Positions 35,880 through 44,500 of a stretch of 64,000 bases of DNA are shown here, one piece after another. A program made the position numbers and the translations under genes. How positions within the stretch are numbered: position 1 is the stretch's first letter; every line of letters starts with the position of its first letter. The stretch lies in NCBI GenBank assembly GCA_049520215.1, contig JBEKPZ010000013.1, positions 7,432 through 71,431 of the forward strand. Direction: 5' to 3'. Source of the DNA: Bog-159 sp049520215 (GTDB taxonomy: Bacteria > Acidobacteriota > Terriglobia > Bryobacterales > Bryobacteraceae). The notes under the pieces are model-generated. The model made no database searches. It saw only the letters and a list, made by a program, of their open reading frames with translations, and was not told the DNA's origin.

Positions 35880-36366
35880 TGCGACCCGGCCGAAAGCCTC
35901 TGCCTCGGCAAGGGTGACAACGGCAAGACCAGCTTCTCTCGTTGTACGCCAGGAGTCGAACAATACCGAGGCGGACCTTGCCGACCTACGCAGCGCCCGG
36001 TTCGTGATGACCAGCGAGACGGAACAAGGGCAGCGACTGGCGGAAGGCAAGCTGAAGCGGATCACTCAGGGCATGGGGAGAATCAAGGCCACCCGCAGAT
36101 ACGAGAATCCCATCGAGTTTGACGATACGCATAGGTTGTGGATGGATGCGAACCACAAGCCGGAGATACGCGGGACCGATAACGCCGTCTGGAACCGACT
36201 GCACCTGATCCCTTTCGACGTGACGATGCCGAAAGACGAAATTGACCACGGATTGCCGGCAAAGCTGGCCGCGGAAGCGCCGGGTATCCTTCCTCTGGGC
36301 CGTGAGGGGCGCGGTGCAAATTTGGATAATGAATTTCAGACCGCCGTTCGGACGCGCCCCGGATAA
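35880..36366 (+). pseudogene. Fragment of phage/plasmid P4-type primase-helicase
   Basis: One phase encodes a Walker A segment, LGKGDNGKTSFS, near 35910. After a frameshift another phase reads LRSARFVMTSETEQGQRLAE, then ENPIEFDDTHRLWMDANHKP and IRGTDNAVWNRLHLIPFDV, the helicase core of D5/P4-family primases of phages and integrated plasmids. The N-terminal primase part and the C-terminal winged helix are missing. It is a decayed piece of a mobile element. Confidence 0.7.
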
Positions 36367-36681
36367 ACCGCCCGATCTGGTCTGATTCCTTCCGACATTC
36401 CTTTCCCCGCGAACGTGTCGCCGAGGAACGAGCGCGACCCCTTGGGTGCGGACGCCGGGCTGGTATGAGGGAGCCATCCTGGCGGCGTCTGGGCGCGTCG
36501 TGGGCCGAACGCGCGAAGGGCGTCCATTCCTCCTTTCGGCCGCAGCCGCCAGTTTTGCCGTCCTTGGGAAGGGAACGAAATCCGCCACCAGTCGCGCGAG
36601 GTTGCGTCGGTAGCGACCGCCGCGACCAGTGTGTCCGCCGGAGCCCACGGGCGCGCCCGGGCCGAAAAACGTCACATGGCG
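36367..36681. other. Intergenic region, nothing recognised
   Basis: Several open frames cross this GC-rich stretch, but none has recognisable protein features. It probably continues the degraded mobile DNA. Confidence 0.35.
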
Positions 36682-37263
36682 TTAGCGAAATGCTGGAAAC
36701 GCCGCGTGATTCCGTACTTGACGTGCCTGCCACAAATGCCGCCGCTCATGGGCCGCGATCCAGGTGAAGGTAAACTGCAGGTTGAATCTAAGCGGCCGGG
36801 CCTCCGGCGCGGGCACCTTGATGTGGGCCAGATCCAACCCGCTGGCTTGCTCCAGTTGCCGCGACAATTGCTCCTGTAAGCGCCGGAAAGTTGGCAGTAC
36901 GGCCGCTATGGGCTGGCCGTATGCTGGGGTGAACGCACGCGGAGCCTTGTACTTGTGCTTGGACGGCGGCTCTGTGTGAGCGATAATCCACTTCCCCAGC
37001 CAGCCATACCCGAAGGGTCCATCCGCCAGACGGCCGCGCCCGCGCGCGTCCGCCAGAGTCGGTTCGAGCATGCGCACACAGCGATCGCCCACCAGATTCA
37101 GATGCAGCAGGCACTCGGCCATCGACCAACTGTGCGCGTCCGGGCGCCAGTTGAATTGCGATTCCTGCAACCCATCTACGAGCTCTGATGCTAGCGCTTT
37201 CGCCGCGGCAAATTGGCGGTCCAGTTCGGCAAGTTCGGGGGACAATGACGACGTGGTCAACAT
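36682..37263 (-). CDS. DinB-family protein
   Basis: The product is 193 aa. It has the DinB/YfiT four-helix pattern with a metal triad: His in WSMAECLLHLNLVGD and two His in AAHERRHLWQARQV. WRPDAHSWS is also typical. Members include thiol-dependent S-transferases and many uncharacterised metal proteins. The C-terminus RNHAAFP matches the usual end of the family, so the gene is complete. Confidence 0.85.
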   Translation of the reverse strand: MLTTSSLSPELAELDRQFAAAKALASELVDGLQESQFNWRPDAHSWSMAECLLHLNLVGDRCVRMLEPTLADARGRGRLADGPFGYGWLGKWIIAHTEPPSKHKYKAPRAFTPAYGQPIAAVLPTFRRLQEQLSRQLEQASGLDLAHIKVPAPEARPLRFNLQFTFTWIAAHERRHLWQARQVRNHAAFPAFR

Positions 37264-37299
37264 ACTCTCATACCGAAAGACGATAGTTAACGGATCCGG

Positions 37300-37875
37300 T
37301 CAGTCGCCACCCGCCCCCCGGGCTGCTTTGATATATCCCAGTACACCTACATAGCCCTCCTGCGCAACGCCGGCAGCCCTCTCCCGAAAGCCGCCTATGT
37401 CCGTGGGCGACCATGTGGCTAACCCGTCTACATAGCGGTTATACATGCAAAAAGCGGCAGCAATCAAAACCGTGTCGTGGATCTCCCGGTCCGTTGCGCC
37501 CTCTCGCCGCGCGCGTTCGACGTCCTCCGGCTGAACGTCTTTCCCGGAGCGCTGCACTTTACCCGCGATAGCCAGCAGCGCCTTGAGTTTGTCCGAAATG
37601 GCCGCGTGTTCGAAATCGCGCTTCACTTCCTGGACGATGTCCTCGTTGCCGCTGAGGTGATGGGCCGCAATCGCGCCATGGGCGGTCTGACAGTAGAAGC
37701 AATCGTTCCGGGAAGAAACATAGGTGGCGATGAGTTCGCGTTCTCCGGGCGTCAGCGTGCTTTCATCGTGCAGCAGCACTTGGGCAATCTCGGATAGGGG
37801 CACTGCGGTCTCGGGACGGAACGCAAACAGGCCGCGAATGCCGGGCAACCCCGCTGGAACTCGAATATGTGGCAT
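37300..37875 (-). CDS. Carboxymuconolactone decarboxylase/AhpD-like peroxidase-related protein (copy 2)
   Basis: The product is 191 aa. It has the AhpD-like signature with redox Cys pair: SSRNDCFYCQTAHGAI, preceded by LTPGERELIATYVS. DTVLIAAAFCMYNRYVDGLA is typical of the peroxidase-related CMD subfamily. It may reduce peroxides or alkyl hydroperoxides through the CxxC. It lies 12 bases downstream of a paralogue with clear whole-length similarity, so the pair arose by tandem duplication. Confidence 0.85.
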   Translation of the reverse strand: MPHIRVPAGLPGIRGLFAFRPETAVPLSEIAQVLLHDESTLTPGERELIATYVSSRNDCFYCQTAHGAIAAHHLSGNEDIVQEVKRDFEHAAISDKLKALLAIAGKVQRSGKDVQPEDVERARREGATDREIHDTVLIAAAFCMYNRYVDGLATWSPTDIGGFRERAAGVAQEGYVGVLGYIKAARGAGGD

Positions 37876-37887
37876 GCTTCCTCTCCT

Positions 37888-38460
37888 TTAGCTGGCGTTG
37901 CCGGCCGCCGCTGGCAGGCCGTCGGTGGACGCCACATACCCCTCCCGGGCCAACCGGGCCCCCGGATCGCGGTACGCATTCGGCTCATGAGGCGCCCAAG
38001 TGGCCAATCCGTCCACATACCGGTTGTACATACAGAAGGCCGCGGCGATCAACACTGTGTCGTGGATCTCCAGATCAGTGGCCCCGAGCCGCCGGGCACG
38101 CTCGACGTCGCCGGTCTGGACGTTCTTGCCGGCACGCTGCACTGCGCCGGCAAGAGCCAGCAGAGCTTTGAGCTTGTCCGAAACTGGCGCTCCCTCCGCG
38201 CTCTCCTTCACGTCCAGGACGAGCTGCTCATTGCCACCAAGGTGATAAGCCGCCACCGCGCCATGGATGGTCTGGCAGAAAAAGCAATCGTTCCGCGAGG
38301 AAACGTAAGTGGCGATTAGTTCGCGCTCGCCGGGTGACAGAGAACTGGGACCACGCAGCAAGATGTCCGCCAGCTCGTTCAAGGGCTTGGCGGTCTCCGG
38401 CCGAAAGGCCATGGGTCCCAGGATACCGGGCAGTCCCTCTGGAAGTTTAATATGAGGCAT
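37888..38460 (-). CDS. Carboxymuconolactone decarboxylase/AhpD-like peroxidase-related protein (copy 1)
   Basis: The product is 190 aa. It carries SSRNDCFFCQTIHGAVAAYH with the CxxC pair and the same ISDKLKALL-type and FCMYNRYVDGLATW segments as its neighbour. It is first in the minus-strand pair. The two differ mostly in the N-terminal third and at the C-terminal tail, suggesting similar chemistry on different partners. Confidence 0.85.
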   Translation of the reverse strand: MPHIKLPEGLPGILGPMAFRPETAKPLNELADILLRGPSSLSPGERELIATYVSSRNDCFFCQTIHGAVAAYHLGGNEQLVLDVKESAEGAPVSDKLKALLALAGAVQRAGKNVQTGDVERARRLGATDLEIHDTVLIAAAFCMYNRYVDGLATWAPHEPNAYRDPGARLAREGYVASTDGLPAAAGNAS

Positions 38461-38525
38461 TCCTGATTATCCAACTCTGAAGATTATGGGCCGAATCGGA
38501 GCTTTAGGTCAATAATGCTTATGTA

Positions 38526-38711
38526 CTATTCTTTTTGATCCAGGACAGCCTCCACAAAGTCGCCCAATTGTTCCGCACTGAACTCATTCCCCTCGAAATT
38601 GGCGGCCAACTTCCCCTGCCGATCGATAATGATGGTGTGCAGGGAATGCGTCAGGGCGCCCTCGTCCGGCCAGAAGTTCACTCCGAACCTGCGGCACACG
38701 GTCTTGAGCAC
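38526..38711 (-). pseudogene. C-terminal stump of SCO1/SenC-family copper chaperone
   Basis: Only about 60 residues are left: RFGVNFWPDEGALTHSLHT with the conserved His of the SCO copper site, IIIDRQGKLAANFEGNEFS, then a complete C-terminus. The CxxxC half is absent, and a large palindromic repeat begins at once upstream. So the gene has been cut by repeat insertion or deletion. SCO proteins deliver copper to cytochrome oxidase CuA. Confidence 0.65.
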
Positions 38712-38852
38712 AGTGGGGCGGGCTATTCAGCCCGCGGACCCGCTCTCTAGCGGGTCCAGCCGCCTGAAAAGGCGTCCCCAGAGGGGACCCCAGGCCAGGA
38801 TTGGCCGCCCCACACGGGCGTCTGAGTACTCTCCGGGATTTCGGACGCAGCC
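38712..38852 (-). repeat. Partial inverted copy of the MITE-like element
   Basis: From about 38730 to 38852 it matches, in reverse complement, 41408-41524, including cggacccgctctctagcggg, the ccccagaggggaccccagg block and actctccgggatttcggacg. The outer 15-bp terminal repeat is missing on the right (identity ends after ggacgca), and the left end is replaced by ggcgggctattcagcccgc. Confidence 0.75.
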
Positions 38853-38939
38853 CTCCGACAAATCAAGGATAGGCGGAGACATCAGGCTACACGATCTTCG
38901 ATGTTATAGGCGAAAGATATATCTCGTGGGGTTGAAGGC

Positions 38940-40241
38940 TTACCGGATCGACCGGAATCCGCACAGCCGGCAAAGTATCCAGGCGCCTGCGCGCAAGATG
39001 TTCAGGAGTGCGCCAAAAGCAGCAGTAGACAGTACGCCGCGCGGCCGCAGACGCGAGTATAGGCCGTTCACGCTCCAGGCTGCCGCCGTATAAATCGTCG
39101 CCGCCCGCTCGATGCCCACCCGGTCTCTTACCGGCCAGTCGTACACGAGCCTTTCGATGCCGCCGTTAAAGAACGTTCCCATTTGCAGAACTCGTGCGCT
39201 ATATGACTTTCCGGACATGGACGACATCTCGGACTTGCTCCTGGCCGCCGCGATGAGTGCCGACGCTTCTTCCGCGTGCCTCAGAGCCGAGGTAACGCCG
39301 TTGGAGGTGATGGGATCGAGCATCGAGGCAGCCTCGCCCGCAATTACCCAGTTCGGGCCGGTAACTCTACGATAAGTCCGGCAACTGAAAGACGTTACCT
39401 TGGGAACCGTGGCGGGCTCACTTTGCAAGAGGGACGCCAGACGCCCGAAGCGCGCAAGTTGGCCCCTGAAGATGTCCTCGACTGCGATCCCAGCATCCCG
39501 CCCTTTCTTCATGGCTTCGCCAGTCGTAACATATCCGACACTCAACGTATTTGGACCGATAGGGATTTCCCAAATCCAATCCTGGTACTCCCCTCGCACT
39601 GGGTCCATGTAAATGGTTGTTCCTTCTTGCGCCGGCGGGGCGGCGAAATAGGACCACAGGCAAACCTTGCGAGGCCCGTACGCAACGGCGGAAAGGTTGA
39701 ATTCCCGCGCCAGCAAACTGGTGAATGAGCCCGAGGCGTCGACGTACCAGGGCGAGGTAAATCGCGCGCCCGATGCTGTTTGTATCGCGCGAATCCGCTT
39801 CCCGGTCCTCTCCACTTTGAGACCTTTATCGTGGACTACCTGGACTCCACGTCGTACAATCAAGTCTTGCAGTGCCCTGTCTAAGCGCATCCGATCGACA
39901 TGGATCGTGCGCAGTGCGACGTGAAACGGCGCTTGGGCCACCCACGGAGCGGGCCGGAAATCCTTCGCTTCCCCCTCTCCCAACTGCAAAGTCACGCCGT
40001 GTTTGTACGTCGCGATTCCCGCATGGATCAGATCTTCCGCAGGCAGACCCAAGGCGCTTAACAAGTCGGGAGAGGCCCAGTCCAGTGACTCACCGACAGG
40101 CTGCCGAACTCCGGTTTCGGGTTCGATGCAAACGACACGGAAACCAGCCTTCGCCAGATGCAGAGAGGCAGCCATGCCAGCCAATCCGGCGCCGATCACG
40201 GTGACATCGAAACTGTACGCAGTGCCTGGCTGCATTTCCAT
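38940..40241 (-). CDS. FAD-dependent oxidoreductase, geranylgeranyl-reductase/halogenase-like
   Basis: The product is 433 aa. The Rossmann motif VTVIGAGLAGMAASLHLAKAG, a GD/GE motif later (VIAGEAASMLDPITSNGVT) and WYVDASG mark a group of FAD enzymes that includes geranylgeranyl reductases and tryptophan-halogenase-like proteins. A lone K-W-W-I halogenase lysine motif is not visible, so a monooxygenase or reductase is more likely. A hydrophobic segment near the C-terminus (GALLNILRAGAWILCRLCGF) may touch membranes. ATG 40241 lies 22 bases after the MetE-like gene's stop, so the two form an operon. Substrate unknown. Confidence 0.8.
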   Translation of the reverse strand: MEMQPGTAYSFDVTVIGAGLAGMAASLHLAKAGFRVVCIEPETGVRQPVGESLDWASPDLLSALGLPAEDLIHAGIATYKHGVTLQLGEGEAKDFRPAPWVAQAPFHVALRTIHVDRMRLDRALQDLIVRRGVQVVHDKGLKVERTGKRIRAIQTASGARFTSPWYVDASGSFTSLLAREFNLSAVAYGPRKVCLWSYFAAPPAQEGTTIYMDPVRGEYQDWIWEIPIGPNTLSVGYVTTGEAMKKGRDAGIAVEDIFRGQLARFGRLASLLQSEPATVPKVTSFSCRTYRRVTGPNWVIAGEAASMLDPITSNGVTSALRHAEEASALIAAARSKSEMSSMSGKSYSARVLQMGTFFNGGIERLVYDWPVRDRVGIERAATIYTAAAWSVNGLYSRLRPRGVLSTAAFGALLNILRAGAWILCRLCGFRSIR

Positions 40242-40263
40242 TGTGCGGCAAAGAATACGGCGC

Positions 40264-41358
40264 CTACTGCAAGACTTGGGCGGCCAGTTGTGTACCTTCC
40301 ACGCGCGCCCGGACCTTGGCGAAGGCGATTTCGCGCGAGGTCGAAGTGTCGTCCGCAAAGGGCGCGAAGCCGCAGTCGTCAGTGGTACCGAATTGCGCCG
40401 CCGGTAGGAACCTGGCTGCCAGCAGCACCCGCTCGCGCACCTGAGCGGGCGTTTCTATAGTGGGGTCGATAGGATCGATAACGCCAACGAAAACTGTCTG
40501 TCCGGGCTGCATGTGCCGGCCGATAATCTCCAATACCCGCACCGGATCCTTGTCACTCGCCAACTGCACGTAGAAGCGCCCCACGTGCAACCGGAACAGC
40601 GCAGGCAGTAATCCGGCATAATCCACGGCGGCGCTGTGGGTAGCATCCCGGTCGCCGCCCGGACACGTATGCACGCCGATACGCTGGCGCTCTTCTGTCG
40701 AGAAATGATCGAGCACCCGGTTATTCAGGGCGATGAAGTTCTCGAGCAAGCCTCCCGATGGGTCGAGCCTGAGGGAAAGGCGCCCTTCCGTGAAATCGAT
40801 CTGCACGCTATCGGCGCCCTGTTCGAGGCAGCTACGGATATCGGCCACTGCTTCTCCCACCAGATCCGCAAGGAAAGCCTCGCGCGAGTATCCCGGAATT
40901 TCCGAGGCCGGGTAAAGCAGGCTGAGAGCAGATGCCGAAATCACCGCTTGTTTCACCGGCAACGTCGTCAGGCGTTTGGCCGCCGCCAGATACGTCGCCG
41001 CGTGGACCCCGTAGCGGAACGGACCCGAAGTCAATCGGGGCAATTGCCGTGTGTGCCCATCTTCGAAAGGAATCACTACGCCATCGGGCGCCAGATTGGA
41101 CACGCCTTCGAGCGGATACGTTGCAAAGCTGGACTTGGTCTGTTCTCCGTCGGTAATAACGGGAGAGCCGGTCTCCTCAAAGAGGCGGATGGTATCCCGT
41201 AGCGCGACCCCGGCAACGCGTGCGAATTCGCCGGCTGTCATCCGGCCTTCCTGCGCGGCCTGACGAGCTGCAATCAGTTCCGCCGGCCGCGGAATGCTCC
41301 CGATCGGTTCAGTAGGTATGCGCAAACCAGTCCCCCTCGGTTCCAAGGATAGATCCAT
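40264..41358 (-). CDS. MetE-like (cobalamin-independent methionine synthase C-terminal-type) protein
   Basis: The product is 364 aa, which corresponds to the single C-terminal barrel of MetE. Zinc-site residues are visible: HTCPGGD (His and Cys) and TTDDCGFAPF (distal Cys). EQGADSVQIDFTEG fits the substrate-binding strand. Such short proteins may transfer methyl or other groups to thiols with donors other than folate, so true methionine synthase activity is not certain. It is the first gene of a two-gene operon with an FAD enzyme. The ATG directly follows a 47-bp leader shared with the regulator gene at 45878. Confidence 0.82.
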   Translation of the reverse strand: MDLSLEPRGTGLRIPTEPIGSIPRPAELIAARQAAQEGRMTAGEFARVAGVALRDTIRLFEETGSPVITDGEQTKSSFATYPLEGVSNLAPDGVVIPFEDGHTRQLPRLTSGPFRYGVHAATYLAAAKRLTTLPVKQAVISASALSLLYPASEIPGYSREAFLADLVGEAVADIRSCLEQGADSVQIDFTEGRLSLRLDPSGGLLENFIALNNRVLDHFSTEERQRIGVHTCPGGDRDATHSAAVDYAGLLPALFRLHVGRFYVQLASDKDPVRVLEIIGRHMQPGQTVFVGVIDPIDPTIETPAQVRERVLLAARFLPAAQFGTTDDCGFAPFADDTSTSREIAFAKVRARVEGTQLAAQVLQ

Positions 41359-41404
41359 TCAAGCTAACCGAACGAGATGCCGGCGCACAATAATTGAAAT
41401 CAAC
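41358..41404 (-). promoter_or_regulatory. Conserved 47-bp leader, copy 1
   Basis: Read on the minus strand: gttgatttcaattattgtg, 15 variable bases, cggttagcttgaa, ending at the MetE-like start codon. The same two blocks at the same 15-base spacing lie upstream of the NarL-type regulator (45890-45936). It may be a promoter or operator, or another dispersed repeat. Confidence 0.5.
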
Positions 41405-41565
41405 TAGTGTAGTGCGTCCGAAATCCCGGAGAGTATTCAGACGCCCGTGTGGGGCGGCCAATCCTGGCCTGGGGTCCCCTCTGGGGACGCCTTTTCAGGC
41501 GGCTGGACCCGCTAGAGAGCGGGTCTGTGCACATAATCGTCGATCTGCGCGACGCACTACACTAG
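41404..41565. mobile_element. MITE-like element with 15-bp terminal inverted repeats
   Basis: The ends are ctagtgtagtgcgtc and gacgcactacactag, perfect inverted repeats. If the outer CTAG on each side is a 4-bp target duplication, the element proper is tgtagtgcgtc...gacgcactaca (41408-41561). This would fit IS5-like transposases, which prefer CTAR targets. Inside are nested palindromes: ggggcggccaatcctggcc, cctggggtcccctctgggg and ggacccgctagagagcgggtc. It has no coding capacity. A partial inverted copy lies at 38730-38852. Confidence 0.75.
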
Positions 41566-41573
41566 GAGAGCGA

Positions 41574-44500
41574 TCAGCGTGTGTCTTGATACCACAACGC
41601 TCTCGCAAAGCGTTCCGCGGTGATATAGCGGGTGTGAAACACCTGCCAATCCAAAGGATGCAGGCGATAGGCTCTATCCTGCTCGAGGGATGTGGGCGGA
41701 GCCGTATAGTCCTTCATCGCGTGATAGGGCAGGGGCAGCACCGTGCTGGGAAATTGAAAATTATAATCGCCTTCTTTCATCCATCCGTCGCCGATGAAAA
41801 CGAAGTCGCGCGTCCAACCGGCAGCGGGCGGAGGCACGGCGGCGAACCGCATCCGCACCTCATCACCTGAGTTGACAATCACGATGCGGTCGTCGATTTT
41901 TTCGAGCAGCTCGCGCACACCGCCATAGCGCGTATAGTAGCCCTCCAGATTGCGCCACTGCTGAGCAGTTCCCGCGATGGTGTCATAGTGCGCCAGTTCC
42001 GGCGATGAGGGGCCGTCCTGTGTCACCAACGAGAAGCCCCGGTAGCGTAACTCGGCTTCCGATAGCCTCAGGCGCTGTGTCTTTACTAGCTCATTCGGCA
42101 GACCTGCAGCCCACGCCAGCCTGTCCCAATACACTTCCATGCTGGTACGCAAACGGAGCTTGCGGGGCGCGGCTGCCCGGAAGATGCCGGTCAAATCGAA
42201 GACGACGGTCTTCAATCGGCCTGCCGGTATACCAAGGTGATTTCGCGCGGTGAGCCAATGCCCGGTCCGGTCGGGAACCTCGATGCTCAAGTCTTGCGGC
42301 GTGGGGCCGCTTCCCTGGCTGCGCGCCATAGTGATGGTATCGTCCCACGGGTGCAGAAAGCCGTCGCCGATCAGGTAAAGCGGCCCTGTGCGCGGCGCAT
42401 CGTCCGGCAATGCGAGCTCTACCCAGTGATCGCGAGTTAGTCCTTGGTACTGCCCGACCCCAAAGGTATTCAGATAGTTAGCGTCGACTTTTTGAATCGC
42501 GCCGCTCACATCTCGCCCGGCATCGTCCTTTGCGCCGGCAAAACTTCTCGGCTCGCCCGTCACATACAGTTTGAGGGGCGCGGGAGGATCGGCCACGCGC
42601 TCGTCCACGTAGACGCGCGACTGTTGCGGATGATCGACAACCAGCAACGAATAATAGTCGATGTAGTAGGTCTCCCAGTATTCGTCCGTCAGGCGCAGGT
42701 CGTAGTACCCATCCCGCGGGGCAAGCTGGTCGCCGTCGATTTTGAACCATTGCTGGGTCTGTTGAATCGGTTCCAATCTTGTTGTGCTGATGTGCGCTCC
42801 CAGCGGCGCAGACATGGGGGCAACGTCTTTTAAGAACCGCATCGCGTGTCCGTCCCATGCAAAAAGAAATGGACAGGAACCTTTCAAACGTTGCTGAGCG
42901 AGCACGGACTGGTCCGATTTCAAGTTAAATTCGGTTTGAATTAAGCCATTCGGCCATACGATACGGGCGAATTCGACTCCGGTGTGCTCGCCCAATCCGA
43001 AGTGCAGAACCGGTGCGCTGATGATTTGTTTCTGCGTAAGCAGGTCGGACCGAATCTCGATCTCGCCGCCTATGCCGAATGGATTGATGCGCTGATCTCC
43101 GTTCGCCGTGGCGGCTCTGGTGCGAATCACTTGCCAGTTATAGTTCTTTGCGCCTCGATTGGTGAATTGGACGGCGGTCCGGCTGTTCGACAGCCCGATG
43201 CCATCCAGTCGGCCATCCTGATTCAGATCCGCCAGCGCCCAGCAGTCGGAATTCAGTTTGCCGGCCAGCGGCGCGAAGCCTTTTCCATTTCCCAGGAAGA
43301 TCTGGTCGCCTACGACTATGTCCAGACTGCCATTGTTATCCAAATCCGCCAATAGCAGGCTCGCCGGTCCAGGACCGTTGGCCAGCCTGGCGTTGGCGAT
43401 TTTCGCGAAATCCCATTCCGTACTGGAGTCCTGGCCCGACAGCCGAACAATGCTGAAATCGCTCCGCAGCAGGACGAAATCGATCAGTCCGTCTCCATTC
43501 ACGTCCCCTGCAGCGACCGCCAGATTGTGGTCCGCCAGTTGCGGCGGGACGGTGCGCCTCCGGTAGAAGCCTTGCCGCTCGTTCTTGAAGACTTGCAGGT
43601 TCCCGTGGCCGTCGATCAGTGCCACATCGGGCACGCCATTACCATGGAGGTCGCCGAAAGTGAAACCGGTCATCCCATCGACTCCCTGGAACGGTTGAAC
43701 CGGCGCGAAGGTGCCATCGCCGTTATTCCGCAAAACGATTGGTGCCCCGTGCGGCACTCCCAAGACAACGTCCAAGTCTCCATCCAGATCGAAGTCGAAG
43801 GCCCATGCGCCCGTGTATGATCCATTCACGATTCCCGCGGGCAGTTTCGTTTTGGCTGTCACATCGATGAAGCGCTGCGGCGTATCTTGAAGGTAAATTC
43901 TGACTCCGCCCGGCGTGGCGAGGACCAAATCCGTCTTGAAATCGTAGTTCAAGTCGGCGCCTAGAATTGCATTCCTCCCGAGGGTCGTGAGTGAAGACTG
44001 GCCGCGCGTGCTGGGCAGGGGCAAGGTTGCGCCACCTTCCACGTGGACGCCCGTCGCATCCGCCCACACAATCCGCGAACCGCCTTCTCCATCCAGAGGC
44101 AACGATCCGATCCAGGCGATATTCCCCGCGGACACCGCGCTTATGGCCTGCTCTTCGAAGTGAAGCTGCATATCGGGTGAGGCCGGCTCCGAAGAGGGCG
44201 AAGGCAGCTTCAAAAACTTCAAGAATGGCTCTCCAATCGAAGTCGCGGGCGCTTTCACTTCATCCAAATTCCGGCGATAACTGGCGACCCGAATCAGCGT
44301 ATTGCGAAGAAACTGAACCTGGATTCCGGCGGTCCTCATATCGGCGGTCTCAGCGGCTTGTCGCAGCCGGGTGAGCTGCTGCTGCGCAGGCTCGGGCCAA
44401 TTCGCGGTGTTCCGCCCCAGGCTGGCCACGGCGCTTTTCAATCGGGATTCGTCTTTCCGCTTCGCAGCCAGATGGGCGATGTCGAGCAGGATGGCTTCAT

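Noticed and set aside
36083..36733. A 216-codon minus-strand frame between the primase fragment and the DinB gene
   Set aside because: Arg/Ser-rich text with no family features and overlap with the better supported primase remnant.
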